Source of the DNA: Alkalihalobacillus deserti
Lineage (GTDB): Bacteria > Bacillota > Bacilli > Bacillales > Bacillaceae_D
Direction of reading: 5' to 3'
DNA: 64,000 nucleotides
Assembly (NCBI RefSeq): GCF_020734105.1
Contig: NZ_JAJAFR010000003.1
Location: forward strand, 124,001 to 188,000
Numbering within the stretch: position 1 is the first letter of the stretch; the number at the start of each line of letters is the position of its first letter. The notes below the pieces were generated by a model. The model searched no databases. It had not been told where the DNA came from and saw nothing but the letters and a program-made list of their open reading frames with translations. Of this stretch, positions 25,336 to 33,689 are shown piece after piece. The translations under genes and the position numbers were made by a program.

Positions 25336-26119
25336 GATAGGGATTTGGCTTGATGGAGTTTTGCTTGCTTTTCAGTTATTGACCACGATTCCGATCACTA
25401 AACAAATTGAGTGGGATGATAAGCGAGCAAAAGCATCAGTTACTGCTTATCCTATAGTTGGACTTGCCCTTGGCTTATTGATGGCGATACAATGGTTTAT
25501 TTTCACTGAATATATATCTGTTTCATCAATCGTTATGGTCTCTTGGATCTTAACTTTTTCGATCTTGTTCTCAGGCGGTTTGCACCTTGACGGATGGGCT
25601 GATTTTCATGATGCTATCTTTTCAAGAAGAAGTCGTGAGCGGAAATTAGAGATCATGAAGGATCCGAGAGTAGGAACATTTGGCGTGTTGGCTTTGTTAT
25701 TTGTTGTAGGATGGCGTTTTATTTTCATATTAGAAATTGTAAGAGCGGCTCCCTCCTCAAGTATTTTTGCTGTGTTTGTTATTTACACTCTTGTAAGACT
25801 TATACTTGGGTGGCAGTTATTGCTAGGTAAATTTGCTAGAACAGAAGGAATGGCAGCTGCACTACAAGCTGCAAAAGGAAAAGAAACGCTCGTCCTTTAT
25901 TCTGCTTGGACGTTAGGGATTGCTGTTCTTGTATTTTTCGTTAACCCCAGCCTGTTATGGTTACTTCTAGCAGCGAGTTTCTTTTTAGTTTTCTGGCAGA
26001 AGTGGGTCAATGTTCAGCTTGGTGGGATTACAGGTGACACAATAGGAGCAGGTGCGGAAGGAGGAGAAACATTCCTATGGGGGATTTACTGGTTCTTACT
26101 CTTATTAGACATGGTTTAA
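25325..26119 (+). CDS. cobS: Adenosylcobinamide-GDP ribazoletransferase (cobalamin synthase)
   Basis: 264-residue polytopic membrane enzyme that joins AdoCbi-GDP with alpha-ribazole (phosphate). The metal-binding signature is visible as LHLDGWADFHDAIFSRR near 93-110, followed by KDPRVGTFG; the C-terminal GDTIGAGAEGGE is also typical. The start ATG 25325 lies inside the end of the cobQ remnant, with GAAGGGGTGG upstream. It overlaps the next gene by 43 bases. It catalyses the last assembly step of the salvage route. Confidence 0.93.
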   Translation: MRSKIGIWLDGVLLAFQLLTTIPITKQIEWDDKRAKASVTAYPIVGLALGLLMAIQWFIFTEYISVSSIVMVSWILTFSILFSGGLHLDGWADFHDAIFSRRSRERKLEIMKDPRVGTFGVLALLFVVGWRFIFILEIVRAAPSSSIFAVFVIYTLVRLILGWQLLLGKFARTEGMAAALQAAKGKETLVLYSAWTLGIAVLVFFVNPSLLWLLLAASFFLVFWQKWVNVQLGGITGDTIGAGAEGGETFLWGIYWFLLLLDMV

Positions 26120-26712
26120 CGACATTTAATGAAGAGAAGCGATATTTAGGTTGGCTCGATTTACCTTTATCAGAGTGTGGGAAAGCTGAAGTACAATCAT
26201 TATCTCAAACCGTATCCAATAAAAAGATTGATCTTCTTTTTACAAGTGATCTACTTAGATGTTTAGAAACGGCTGAACTCCTGTTTCCTCATCAACCTGT
26301 GATTCGTTCCTTTAAAATAAGGGAGTTTAATTTTGGCGATTGGGAAGGAAAAACGTATGAGCAGTTGAAGGAGTTGGAGCACTATCGAAGGTGGCTTAAC
26401 GATCCTGTAAATGTAATTCCACCCAAAGGTGAAAGTTTTCATCAGTTTCATGCGAGAATAAAAGAGGCTTTTTTCGAAATGTTAGACAAAGTGGAGGAAA
26501 CAAAAGCTTCACATATCACAGTCGTTTGTCATGGAGGAGTGATGAGGCAATGGCTTTCTTTATTCTCGCCAATAGAACGACCATTCTTTGAATGGAATAT
26601 ACCGACTAATGCTAGATTTCAATTGGTTGGAACTATAGCAGATTTAAGGAGGGGATCAACATTCATTTCATTACAGGAGGAGCCTATCACGGTAAAAATA
26701 GATGGGCACTAG
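26077..26712 (+). CDS. cobC: Alpha-ribazole phosphatase CobC (histidine phosphatase family)
   Basis: 211 residues. Phosphoglycerate-mutase fold with the catalytic RHG in TLIRHGLTTFNEEKR near residue 11, the second Arg in TSDLLRCLETAELL, EFNFGDWEGK, and the second His in VVCHGGVMRQW. It is expected to remove phosphate from alpha-ribazole 5'-phosphate or from cobalamin phosphate. ATG 26077 has GGAGGAG upstream, and the gene begins within cobS. The last 52 bases overlap the start region of the following CobU-like frame. Confidence 0.88.
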   Translation: MGDLLVLTLIRHGLTTFNEEKRYLGWLDLPLSECGKAEVQSLSQTVSNKKIDLLFTSDLLRCLETAELLFPHQPVIRSFKIREFNFGDWEGKTYEQLKELEHYRRWLNDPVNVIPPKGESFHQFHARIKEAFFEMLDKVEETKASHITVVCHGGVMRQWLSLFSPIERPFFEWNIPTNARFQLVGTIADLRRGSTFISLQEEPITVKIDGH

Positions 26713-27098
26713 ACTATCTTAATAACGATGATTCAATCAGATGGTATAATGGTTATACAGAATCAAACATTCATCCTTGGAATACGATTAATAGTAACGT
26801 TATTATTTTTGGGTTGGAAGCAGTAGTTCAAACGTTTTTAGGAGTAGAAAAGCCTAGGGAGAGTTTTCAGGAATGGATCGAAACATGGATAGATTGGGAA
26901 TGTCACAAAAAAGATAGGACGCTCATCTTAATTGGAACAGATATTGGAAAAGGGGTTGTTCCTGTTGAGGAAGAAGCTAGACGTTATCGAGATCTAGTTG
27001 GTTGGTGTTTTCAAGATATGGTAAAAAAGGCAATGCGAGTAGATGTGATTTGGTATGGCTTAAATGAACAATTAAAAAAAGGGAGGTCGTTTAAATGA
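26661..27098 (+). CDS. CobU-like P-loop protein with an apparent ATT start codon
   Basis: The frame reads (I/M)HFITGGAYHGKNRW from 26661, a CobU-type P-loop at the expected N-terminus, and later LILIGTDIGKGVVPVEEEAR and RYRDLVGWCFQDMVKKA, the C-terminal CobU signature. The frame is closed at TAG 26613-26615, and between there and the P-loop no ATG, GTG or TTG exists in frame. AAGGAGGGG (26646-26654) sits about six to eight bases before ATT 26661. So either translation begins at ATT (145 residues) or a former ATG has mutated. The first downstream conventional start (TTG 26814) would remove the P-loop. Probably a kinase for corrinoid or precursor assembly. Confidence 0.75.
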   Translation: MHFITGGAYHGKNRWALDYLNNDDSIRWYNGYTESNIHPWNTINSNVIIFGLEAVVQTFLGVEKPRESFQEWIETWIDWECHKKDRTLILIGTDIGKGVVPVEEEARRYRDLVGWCFQDMVKKAMRVDVIWYGLNEQLKKGRSFK

Positions 27099-27679
27099 AA
27101 CTTTACACAAGAACTGGTGACGAAGGAAAAACGAGTGTAATAGGAGGGCGATTAGATAAAGATGATACAAGAGTCGTGGCTTACGGGACAACCGATGAAT
27201 TGAATTCATTCATCGGCATGGCTATTACTCAATTAGAAGATGATATTTTTCCAGACATTAAAAACGAGCTTGTAAAAATTCAACATGAATTGTTCGATTG
27301 TGGTGGAGATTTAGCGATGGTGAAAAAATTAGAAAATCGCCCTTATAAAGCAAAGCAAGAAATCATCGATTTTCTTGAAGAGCGGATCGACGAATATATT
27401 AAGGAAGCACCGGAGTTAGAACGATTTATTTTACCGGGAGGGTCTGTCCCAGCTTCGACCCTTCATGTTTGTCGTACAGTGACAAGGCGTGCAGAAAGAT
27501 ATGTGGCAAGACTTCATCGAGAAGCAGATGTCTTTAACCCGATTGTCCTTAAATATGTGAACCGTCTCTCCGATTATTTCTTTGCAATTGCTCGAGTCGT
27601 TAATCACCGTTTAAGTGTTAAGGATGTTGAGTATGAGCGGAGTGCCTTTGTTTTTAGGGACGGGAAAAGGAAAAATTGA
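27095..27679 (+). CDS. pduO: Cob(I)alamin adenosyltransferase, PduO type
   Basis: 194-residue helical-bundle ATP:corrinoid adenosyltransferase. Signature residues: KLYTRTGDEGKTSVIGG at the N-terminus, VVAYGTTDELNSFIG, FILPGGSVPASTLHVCRTV, RRAERYVARL and NRLSDYFFAIAR. It converts imported corrinoids to adenosyl forms, a prerequisite for CbiZ/CbiB chemistry. The B. subtilis homologue is YvqK. ATG overlaps the previous stop (ATGA). A terminator follows, closing the salvage operon. Confidence 0.93.
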   Translation: MKLYTRTGDEGKTSVIGGRLDKDDTRVVAYGTTDELNSFIGMAITQLEDDIFPDIKNELVKIQHELFDCGGDLAMVKKLENRPYKAKQEIIDFLEERIDEYIKEAPELERFILPGGSVPASTLHVCRTVTRRAERYVARLHREADVFNPIVLKYVNRLSDYFFAIARVVNHRLSVKDVEYERSAFVFRDGKRKN

Positions 27680-27692
27680 ATGATGTTAAACT

Positions 27693-27740
27693 GGTTGACT
27701 AAAGGGTAACGAACCTATCCTTTTTAGTCAACCTTTTTTA
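27693..27740 (+). terminator. Terminator of the corrinoid salvage operon
   Basis: GGTTGACTAAA (27693-27703) pairs with TTTAGTCAACC (27723-27733), with extra pairing inside the arm (AGGG/TCCT), followed by TTTTTT. Confidence 0.88.
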
Positions 27741-27831
27741 ACATTTAAATAAATATATGTAATTATATGGTATTTTTAATAAGTGGCCTCATATATTGAA
27801 GGGTGTTAATGTGTTTTAGATGGGGGGAAAC

Positions 27832-28746
27832 ATGAAAAAAAGTCTATTCTTTATACCTTTGTTGATACTTGTCGGTTGTAATAACTTTGTATTGGTAGAG
27901 GATCCTAAGGCAGTAGCCATTCACTCTTCATATTTTATAAATGAGACGAAAGAGAAACCAATTGTTTATTGGCGCATTCAATTGAAAGATGAATGGAACG
28001 ATACTGTTCATACGATTACAATGAATGATTACGGATATTTATTTGCAGATCAACGTGACGAAAAGTCACTTCGACAATTAGCTATTGATTTAGCGATTCA
28101 AATAGATACTCCGATGCAGAATCCCCGTTTGAACGAAAACGGTGAACTCCTTCCCGGAAAAGAACGAGTGGTCTTATTGGAACAAGAACTAGTGGATCAA
28201 TTATTAGAAATAGAGGTTGGAACTACTGATTTAGTGCTACCCATTAACGTCACAGAACCTTCTGTCACCGAAGATGACTTATTAGGTATTGAAAATAAAA
28301 AAATTGCTGAGTACAAAACGTATTTTAATCCATCTGTTACTGGGCGTGCTCAAAATGTCTTATTATCAGCTAAAGCGATCTCTGGAGTAATAATTGGACC
28401 TGGTGATTCATTTTCATTTAATCAAACAGTAGGAGAACGGACGCGAGAAAGAGGCTATCAAGAAGCTAAAGAAATTGTCGATAAGGAATTTATTATGGGT
28501 ATTGGAGGGGGGATCTGTCAAACTTCATCTACTTTATTTAATGCTGTTGATCAAGCAGGGTTAGAGATGATTGAACGTTTTACTCATTCACGTGAAATTG
28601 GTTATGTTCCAGAAGGAAGAGATGCAACTGTTTCCTGGGGTGGACCAGACTTTCGATTTAAAAATTCAAATTCATTTCCCGTTTTGATTCGATCACATGT
28701 TGATTTAAATCGAGGAGAAATTCAAATTTCTGTCCATACACAATAA
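27832..28746 (+). CDS. VanW-family lipoprotein
   Basis: 304 residues. Signal with lipobox LILVGC (lipidated Cys about 16). A poorly defined N-terminal region of about 150 residues is followed by a VanW domain: EYKTYFNPSVTGRAQNVLLS, GPGDSFSFNQTVGERT, GIGGGICQTSSTLFNAV, and SWGGPDFRFKNSNSFPVLI. VanW domains are common in cell-wall associated proteins of Firmicutes; the activity is unknown. ATG 27832, just after GGGGGG, is chosen so that the signal peptide starts with MKK; ATG 27820 is possible. Monocistronic by context. Confidence 0.82.
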   Translation: MKKSLFFIPLLILVGCNNFVLVEDPKAVAIHSSYFINETKEKPIVYWRIQLKDEWNDTVHTITMNDYGYLFADQRDEKSLRQLAIDLAIQIDTPMQNPRLNENGELLPGKERVVLLEQELVDQLLEIEVGTTDLVLPINVTEPSVTEDDLLGIENKKIAEYKTYFNPSVTGRAQNVLLSAKAISGVIIGPGDSFSFNQTVGERTRERGYQEAKEIVDKEFIMGIGGGICQTSSTLFNAVDQAGLEMIERFTHSREIGYVPEGRDATVSWGGPDFRFKNSNSFPVLIRSHVDLNRGEIQISVHTQ

Positions 28747-29193
28747 GAGATCTTTTTTGGTATAAGTGAACTACAATTAAGTAGTCTTCTTATACTTTTT
28801 TTATACTTTGCTAGATTCCTTTCAATCAAAATTAATGGATCCTTTCAAGAGTATAGTGGCAATGAAAATCAAGAACATCAAGAGAACACTAAAAAAGAAA
28901 TTGAAAAACAAATAACAAACCCGTGCCGAAGAATTGTTAAAACAATTTCAATCTCAAGGTATAGATCCTACTGAAATTGGAGAAAAATATCGAAGCATAA
29001 CAAGAAAATACTGATTATAGAAAAATGGAAAAAATTTATTGATTCGTTGAAATTAGCGGGGCAGTTTAATTGAGATCATTTAGTCTGGGGCAGTTGAGAA
29101 AAATAAATGGAATAATTTGATGTAAGCCTCCATAGGATAAAATGTGTGACAAATGGAAAAGTAAATAGGTTTCCTAAATATGAGGAGGATATG
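28747..29193. other. Gap with a decayed small gene
   Basis: Around 28859-29014 two adjoining frames read GNENQEHQENTKKEIEKQ and, after a frame change, TRAEELLKQFQSQGIDPTEI then GEKYRSITRKY followed by TGA at 29012-29014. The amphipathic composition suggests a former helical protein, but I cannot identify it. The rest of the gap is leader sequence for the M23 gene. Confidence 0.35.
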
Positions 29194-30132
29194 ATGGTTG
29201 ACTTTATAAAACGAATTTGTATTGCGCTAGCTTTAGCAACATTTATAGGTTTGCTTTTTATAAGTACGACGACGACTTTTGCTGAAACAAAAATGGAGGT
29301 GCCAGAAGAGCTCTTTGAAGCCCTTATCTGGCCAACAGTTGGCGAGATTACCGACACATATGGGACAAGGGCTGGTAAGCATTACGGGATCGATGTGGCA
29401 GCACCAGAAGGAACCCCTGTTGTTTCGATAGCGGAAGGGATGGTTAGTCGTTCGTATTATTCAGATACATATGGTAACGTCGTTTTTATCGAGCACGAAA
29501 ATGGTCTAGAGACCGTATATGCACATCTTCATGTGAGGAAAGTGGAAGAAGGACAGGCTATTGGAGAAGGGGAGAAGATCGGAACGGTTGGAACGTCAGG
29601 GCGATCTTCTGGCAATCACCTTCATTTTGAAGTTCATAAAGGAAATTGGAACATGGAGAAATCAGAATCCATTGATCCCCTTCTCGTGCTATCAATGGAA
29701 CCTGAATTTATGTATGCTGCTTTAGGACAAGACTCTCCCTATGGGTTAGATTGGAAGCAAAGAGAAATTGCGGCTGTCATGAGTCAAAAACTAATAGAAG
29801 ATGCAATGCAAGAGGAAGAAGTAGTAGTGCTGAACAATAACAGTGACATCATCCAAATAGAAGTTCAGCGGGGAGACACCCTTTGGAGTATATCAAAAGC
29901 TTTTGCTGTTTCCGTGGATCAGCTAAAGGAGTGGAATACTTTAGAGGATGAGGTCATTCAAGTTGATGATGTTCTAATTATTGAGCTGTCTGAGAATGTA
30001 CATTTTATTGAGCAAGGTGATTCACTTACATCTATTGCAACACAGTATGAAGTGACGATTGAAAGCTTAATTACACAAAATAATTTGCGTACGGATGCTA
30101 TTTATCCTGGACAAATGATCGTCGTTAATTAA
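29194..30132 (+). CDS. M23 metallopeptidase with two C-terminal LysM domains
   Basis: 312 residues. N-terminal signal or anchor (about 5-28), then an M23 (LytM-like) peptidase domain with HYGIDVAAPEGTPV (first Zn His/Asp), VYAHL and GNHLHFEVH (HxH). Two LysM repeats follow: VQRGDTLWSISKAFAVSVDQ and FIEQGDSLTSIATQYEVTIE. It should cleave peptide cross-links in peptidoglycan after binding the glycan. ATG 29194 is spaced five bases from AGGAGG; the adjacent ATG 29191 is possible but too close. Close to other wall-active genes (VanW, M14). A spore or vegetative role cannot be told. Confidence 0.88.
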   Translation: MVDFIKRICIALALATFIGLLFISTTTTFAETKMEVPEELFEALIWPTVGEITDTYGTRAGKHYGIDVAAPEGTPVVSIAEGMVSRSYYSDTYGNVVFIEHENGLETVYAHLHVRKVEEGQAIGEGEKIGTVGTSGRSSGNHLHFEVHKGNWNMEKSESIDPLLVLSMEPEFMYAALGQDSPYGLDWKQREIAAVMSQKLIEDAMQEEEVVVLNNNSDIIQIEVQRGDTLWSISKAFAVSVDQLKEWNTLEDEVIQVDDVLIIELSENVHFIEQGDSLTSIATQYEVTIESLITQNNLRTDAIYPGQMIVVN

Positions 30133-30208
30133 CGGGTGGACTTGTGAAAATCTTGTCGAATATGATAGGATTAAGTCAAGTTAAGTTATCGGGTAAGGAT
30201 GAAGATGG

Positions 30209-30598
30209 ATGGCGATTGGACAGGTTATAGTCAACACGGAAATGTTTCAATGGTTAAATGAGCAAACTGATTTAAAAAGCTCTCAAGTTGATTTAGTTGA
30301 TGGATTTATTTTTATGTTGAAGAAAATTAGCCATCACGGTAACATACGACTGATTGACGAAAGAGAGTTGCACCCACGGTTTTGGCGATCGCATGATCGA
30401 ACATTTGGCTATGGTTTAATGAAACGTAAAAGTAGTAGAAAACAAGCTCATCTTTATCAATTTTATGTAGACGTTGCTTTTGCTGAGAATCTAGTTGAAA
30501 CCGACCATGATAAACTTAGATTAACATTCGAAGGAAATCGTTATTTAATAAAAAGCAAAGAGGAGCAATTAGATTTATTGTTTACATACATTTGGTAG
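30209..30598 (+). CDS. Hypothetical protein
   Basis: 129 residues, soluble, basic and aromatic-rich; starts MAIGQVIVNTEMFQWLNEQT and ends LDLLFTYIW. The middle has a run of charged residues (IDERELHPRFWRSHDR; LMKRKSSRKQAHL). No family is recognised and no signal or TM is visible. ATG 30209 has AAGGATGAAG upstream at a long spacing. It lies 76 bases after the M23 peptidase, codirectional, so the two could share a transcript. Confidence 0.55.
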   Translation: MAIGQVIVNTEMFQWLNEQTDLKSSQVDLVDGFIFMLKKISHHGNIRLIDERELHPRFWRSHDRTFGYGLMKRKSSRKQAHLYQFYVDVAFAENLVETDHDKLRLTFEGNRYLIKSKEEQLDLLFTYIW

Positions 30599-30681
30599 TG
30601 GTAAAGACCATTAAATTTGGGGAGTCCTTTTTTCAATTAGGCAAAAGGGCTTATTTTAATATAAATAAAAAGGGACGTCGT

Positions 30682-30779
30682 TGAAAAAGGTAAAAATCAA
30701 CCTTTTTCAGATCTCTATTAAGTAGCGATGGCTCAACACGCTACACGTCGAACGAAAAGAAAGCCACTTGTCGTTCGAC
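30682..30779. repeat. Cluster of three perfect hairpins
   Basis: Three consecutive inverted repeats within 98 bases: TGAAAAAGGT/ACCTTTTTCA (30682-30691 and 30700-30709), GTAGCG/CGCTAC (30722-30727 and 30739-30744) and GTCGAACGA/TCGTTCGAC (30747-30755 and 30771-30779). The first hairpin has the same stem as the units of the tandem repeat at 37336-37604. This looks like a structured intergenic element, not a gene. Confidence 0.55.
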
Positions 30780-30840
30780 TAAAAAGAAGCGGCGGTTCCG
30801 TTTATTACTTCTAAGGTAAAGACGTTTTTTTCTTATTGCA

Positions 30841-31060
30841 TCAGCATTCAATTGTATCAGCTAAATGAATTTCTTCAATTTGAGAAAGGACATGAATGAC
30901 TTTTTCCGAAACGAGTTTGCGACAGCGACTATCATAATCTCTTCTCCACCGCCTTCTTGCTTTCCAACTTGCATGACACTTTTTTTACCTCGTGCTCAGC
31001 TTGAGTTTGACCCATTCTTCCGATCACACCTGGCCGATCGGCAACTACTTCATATCTAGA
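30841..31060 (-). pseudogene. serA: Remnant of serA (C-terminal ACT domain of phosphoglycerate dehydrogenase)
   Basis: On the minus strand, pieces in different frames read EVVADRPGVIGRMGQ, then MQVGKQEGGGEEIMIVAVAN, then VSEKVIHVLSQIEEIHLADT followed by a stop. This is the ACT domain of SerA in order (xDRPGVIGRxG, MQVGRxExGGEAIMxLxxD, VSEExLxxIxxI). At least two frame changes are needed, and the catalytic and Rossmann parts are absent, so it is a dead 3' fragment. In B. subtilis serA lies near fer-ypbB, so this is a decayed copy in its expected neighbourhood. Confidence 0.78.
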
Positions 31061-31391
31061 CTCCTTAAATTTTCTTTTTATCTAACTGTAAGCACTACAG
31101 CAAAAAAACCTTCCGCAGTGCCACCCTCTATCATACACCTATATAGGGCGTATCTTAAGGAGAATTAACTCCAAGATAACCGAATGGATTTACTTAATTT
31201 ACATGCATGAATCCGAAAGGGCTATCAAGAAATCTCCAAACTAATTCGCAATAACACTAGCTCTCAGTCCATCATTTTTCATCATCTTTTTTATGTAAAC
31301 CCATACTAAGGTAAATTCTATAATGTTTTAAAGAAATTAATTGTATGCTTTTAATTCCAGCTTCATATATATGTATGGGAGGAGGGGTTAC
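31061..31391. other. Intergenic debris upstream of the M14 peptidase gene
   Basis: No intact gene. A short frame near 31183 (MDLLNLHA, stop, IRKGYQEISKLIRNNT) faintly recalls the N-terminus of transposase-like helix-turn-helix proteins but is too short to call. Confidence 0.3.
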
Positions 31392-32447
31392 ATGAATTAC
31401 ACTGTTCAACTTGGAGATACAATAGCAAAGGTTGCGTATAAATTTAAAGTAAGACCGTTTGATTTATTGTTATTTAACCCACATCTTTACTCAGAACAAA
31501 GTTATTTATCCCCTGGTCTAGTCATTCATATACCTAAGATCAAAATGGAACAGTCGAATATAGTTAGTGACATTCAGTTAAGAACGGAATTCGGACAAAT
31601 GGATCTAGAAAAAAAGATACCTGATTTAAAAGAACTTGGTATTGTTGTTGATATTATTGGTTATTCCGTAATGAACAAACCTCTTTACGCACTATCAATT
31701 GGGTCAGGGAAAAAGGAAATATTCTATTCAGCTGGTTGGCATGCAAATGAATGGCATACAAGCAAATTTCTTACTCAATACATAGAGGAATTAGCACTTC
31801 ATCAGGAAAAAGGATTATCTTGGCATGGATACGATATCAAAAAAATTTTACAAGAGGTCAGGTTGTATGTGGTACCGCTAGTAAATCCTGACGGAATGGA
31901 TCTCGTCCTGCAAGGAATTTATGAGGGACATCCGTACTTAAAAGAAGTGTTAGCTATCAATAAAGGAATGAGAAGATTCGATCATTGGTCAAGTAATATA
32001 AGAGGAGTCGATTTAAACCATCAATGGCCAGCAGGATGGGAGATTGAGGCTAAGGAAAGTCCACAAGAACCATGGTCACGTCATTATAGTGGGAAAGCGC
32101 CACTGACGGAACCTGAAGCAATAGCAGTACATCAATTTACGAAACAACACTCTTTTGCTTATGTTCTTGCTTTTCATTCACAAGGTCAGGTTATTTATTG
32201 GGGGTATCGGGGGATGGAACCATTAGAAAGTAAAGAGATGGTCGGACGGCTTTCGTTAGCAAGTTCTTATACGCCCATTCATACTGCAGATAGTGATGGT
32301 GGCTATAAAGATTGGTTTATTCAAGAAACAGGAAGACCTGGCTTTACGATTGAAGTAGGAGTAGGAACAAATCCATTACCAATTGAAGCTTACGGAGAGA
32401 TTTGGTCAAATAATTGTATTCTTGCCTTAGAAGGACTTGTCCTCTAG
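31392..32447 (+). CDS. LysM and M14 zinc carboxypeptidase (gamma-D-glutamyl-diamino acid endopeptidase-like)
   Basis: 351 residues. A single LysM-like domain at the N-terminus (MNYTVQLGDTIAKVAYKFKV, then PFDLLLFNPHL) precedes an M14 peptidase domain: zinc ligands in GWHANEWHTS (HxxE), substrate region LVNPDGMDL, the third Zn His in LAFHSQGQVIYW, and the catalytic Glu in FTIEVGVGTNPL. Such enzymes cut between gamma-D-Glu and meso-DAP in peptidoglycan stems. No signal peptide is visible, as in B. sphaericus-type endopeptidase I. ATG 31392 is preferred because GGAGGAGGGG lies just upstream. Confidence 0.88.
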   Translation: MNYTVQLGDTIAKVAYKFKVRPFDLLLFNPHLYSEQSYLSPGLVIHIPKIKMEQSNIVSDIQLRTEFGQMDLEKKIPDLKELGIVVDIIGYSVMNKPLYALSIGSGKKEIFYSAGWHANEWHTSKFLTQYIEELALHQEKGLSWHGYDIKKILQEVRLYVVPLVNPDGMDLVLQGIYEGHPYLKEVLAINKGMRRFDHWSSNIRGVDLNHQWPAGWEIEAKESPQEPWSRHYSGKAPLTEPEAIAVHQFTKQHSFAYVLAFHSQGQVIYWGYRGMEPLESKEMVGRLSLASSYTPIHTADSDGGYKDWFIQETGRPGFTIEVGVGTNPLPIEAYGEIWSNNCILALEGLVL

Positions 32448-32549
32448 AAAGTGTGTTTCGAAAAAGCACAAAATAAGGAGCAATGAGCTAGTAGGTGTAG
32501 GGATTAAATATGCCTTGAATGGTTTTCTAGGCTTGCGAGTAGAAAGTGA

Positions 32550-32669
32550 ATGCGACGTGAAGTAACATTCATAGAAGTACAAGAAGGTGCATTTCTGCTT
32601 TTTGAACCCATTCAATCGACTGGTTGCCAAACGAAAGAAACAGCGATACAATTTTACTATAAGTGGTAA
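32550..32669 (+). CDS. Possible small gene or gene fragment
   Basis: 39-codon frame (MRREVTFIEVQEGAFLLFEP, then IQSTGCQTKETAIQFYYKW) ending at TAA 32667-32669. The residue composition is protein-like, but ATG 32550 has no good ribosome site (GTAGAAAGTG). An overlapping frame just upstream (SNELVGVGIKYALNGFLGLR) also looks coding, suggesting a frameshifted remnant of a longer gene. Family not recognised. Confidence 0.25.
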   Translation: MRREVTFIEVQEGAFLLFEPIQSTGCQTKETAIQFYYKW

Positions 32670-32697
32670 TTAGGGAGATTTTACGGGGGTAGGAACA

Positions 32698-33386
32698 ATG
32701 GCCATTGAGCATGTGCGACCAAAAAAAATATATGAAATTGTTGCAGAAAGTTTAACAGATATGATAAAAAATGGTGAATTTTTGCCAGGAGACCGTTTAG
32801 TATCTGTTCAACAGCTTGCCGAAGACTTTGACGTTGGAAGATCAGCTATCCGGGAGGCCTTAAGTGCTTTAAAAGCAGTAGGCTTGGTCAACATCAAACA
32901 AGGAGAAGGAACGTTTGTAAAAAAGATTAATCATGATTTAACAACGAATGTGATTCCTTCAGTTGCCTTTATGAAACAAGAGGATATTAGGCAATTATTT
33001 GAGATTAGAAAGATCGTCGAAACAGGTGCTGCTTCGTTAGCTGCTGTTAACCAAAAAGAAGAAGATCTAAAGGAAATGGAACGAATCCTTGTTGAGATGC
33101 AACGGGCGCCAAGTGATGGCGAGTGGGTGAAAAGGCCGATGTCGACTTTCACATGGCTGTCGTCAGAACAACAAAAAATGAGATGTTATTAAAACTTCTA
33201 GAAACAGTTTCAGATACGATGCAAGTAGCGATGCGAGAAGCGCGCAAGCTGTTTCTCTTTTCGAAAAGTGATAAAATGAGAATATTATATGAAGAGCATT
33301 TTGAAATATATAAAGCGATTAAAAGCAAAAAGAGCCGTATTCCAAACAAAAGAAAATTAGCTTATTGGAATATTCGATTATTCTAA
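32698..33386 (+). pseudogene. FadR-subfamily GntR regulator, frameshifted
   Basis: The first frame (32698-33192) gives an intact GntR winged helix (KIYEIVAESLTDMIKNGEFL; LAEDFDVGRSAIREALSALK) and the start of the FCD ligand domain (FEIRKIVETGAASLAA), then drifts into nonsense after DGEW near 33125. The next frame, from about 33123, resumes FCD sequence: GEKADVDFHMAVVRTTKNEM and YEEHFEIYKAIKSK. Near 33330 it leaves the family again, while the third frame reads KISLLEYSIIL, the expected end. Two frame changes make a functional product unlikely, although a truncated DNA-binding protein could be made. It resembles LutR/LldR-type lactate regulators. Confidence 0.78.
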
Positions 33387-33421
33387 AAAAAAGAGTAGCC
33401 CAAAATTAGCTACTCTTTTGA
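33387..33421. terminator. Shared bidirectional terminator
   Basis: AAAAGAGTAGC (33389-33399) pairs with GCTACTCTTTT (33409-33419), with A-run before and T-run after. It lies between the regulator pseudogene and the convergent ferredoxin gene. Confidence 0.85.
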
Positions 33422-33440
33422 CTATTCGCAGTTCGAATGA

Positions 33441-33689
<249 letters not shown>

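Noticed and set aside
31183..31260. Possible transposase N-terminus (MDLLNLHA then IRKGYQEISKL)
   Set aside because: About 25 codons with an internal stop, no inverted repeats and no further transposase motifs; too weak to call an insertion sequence.
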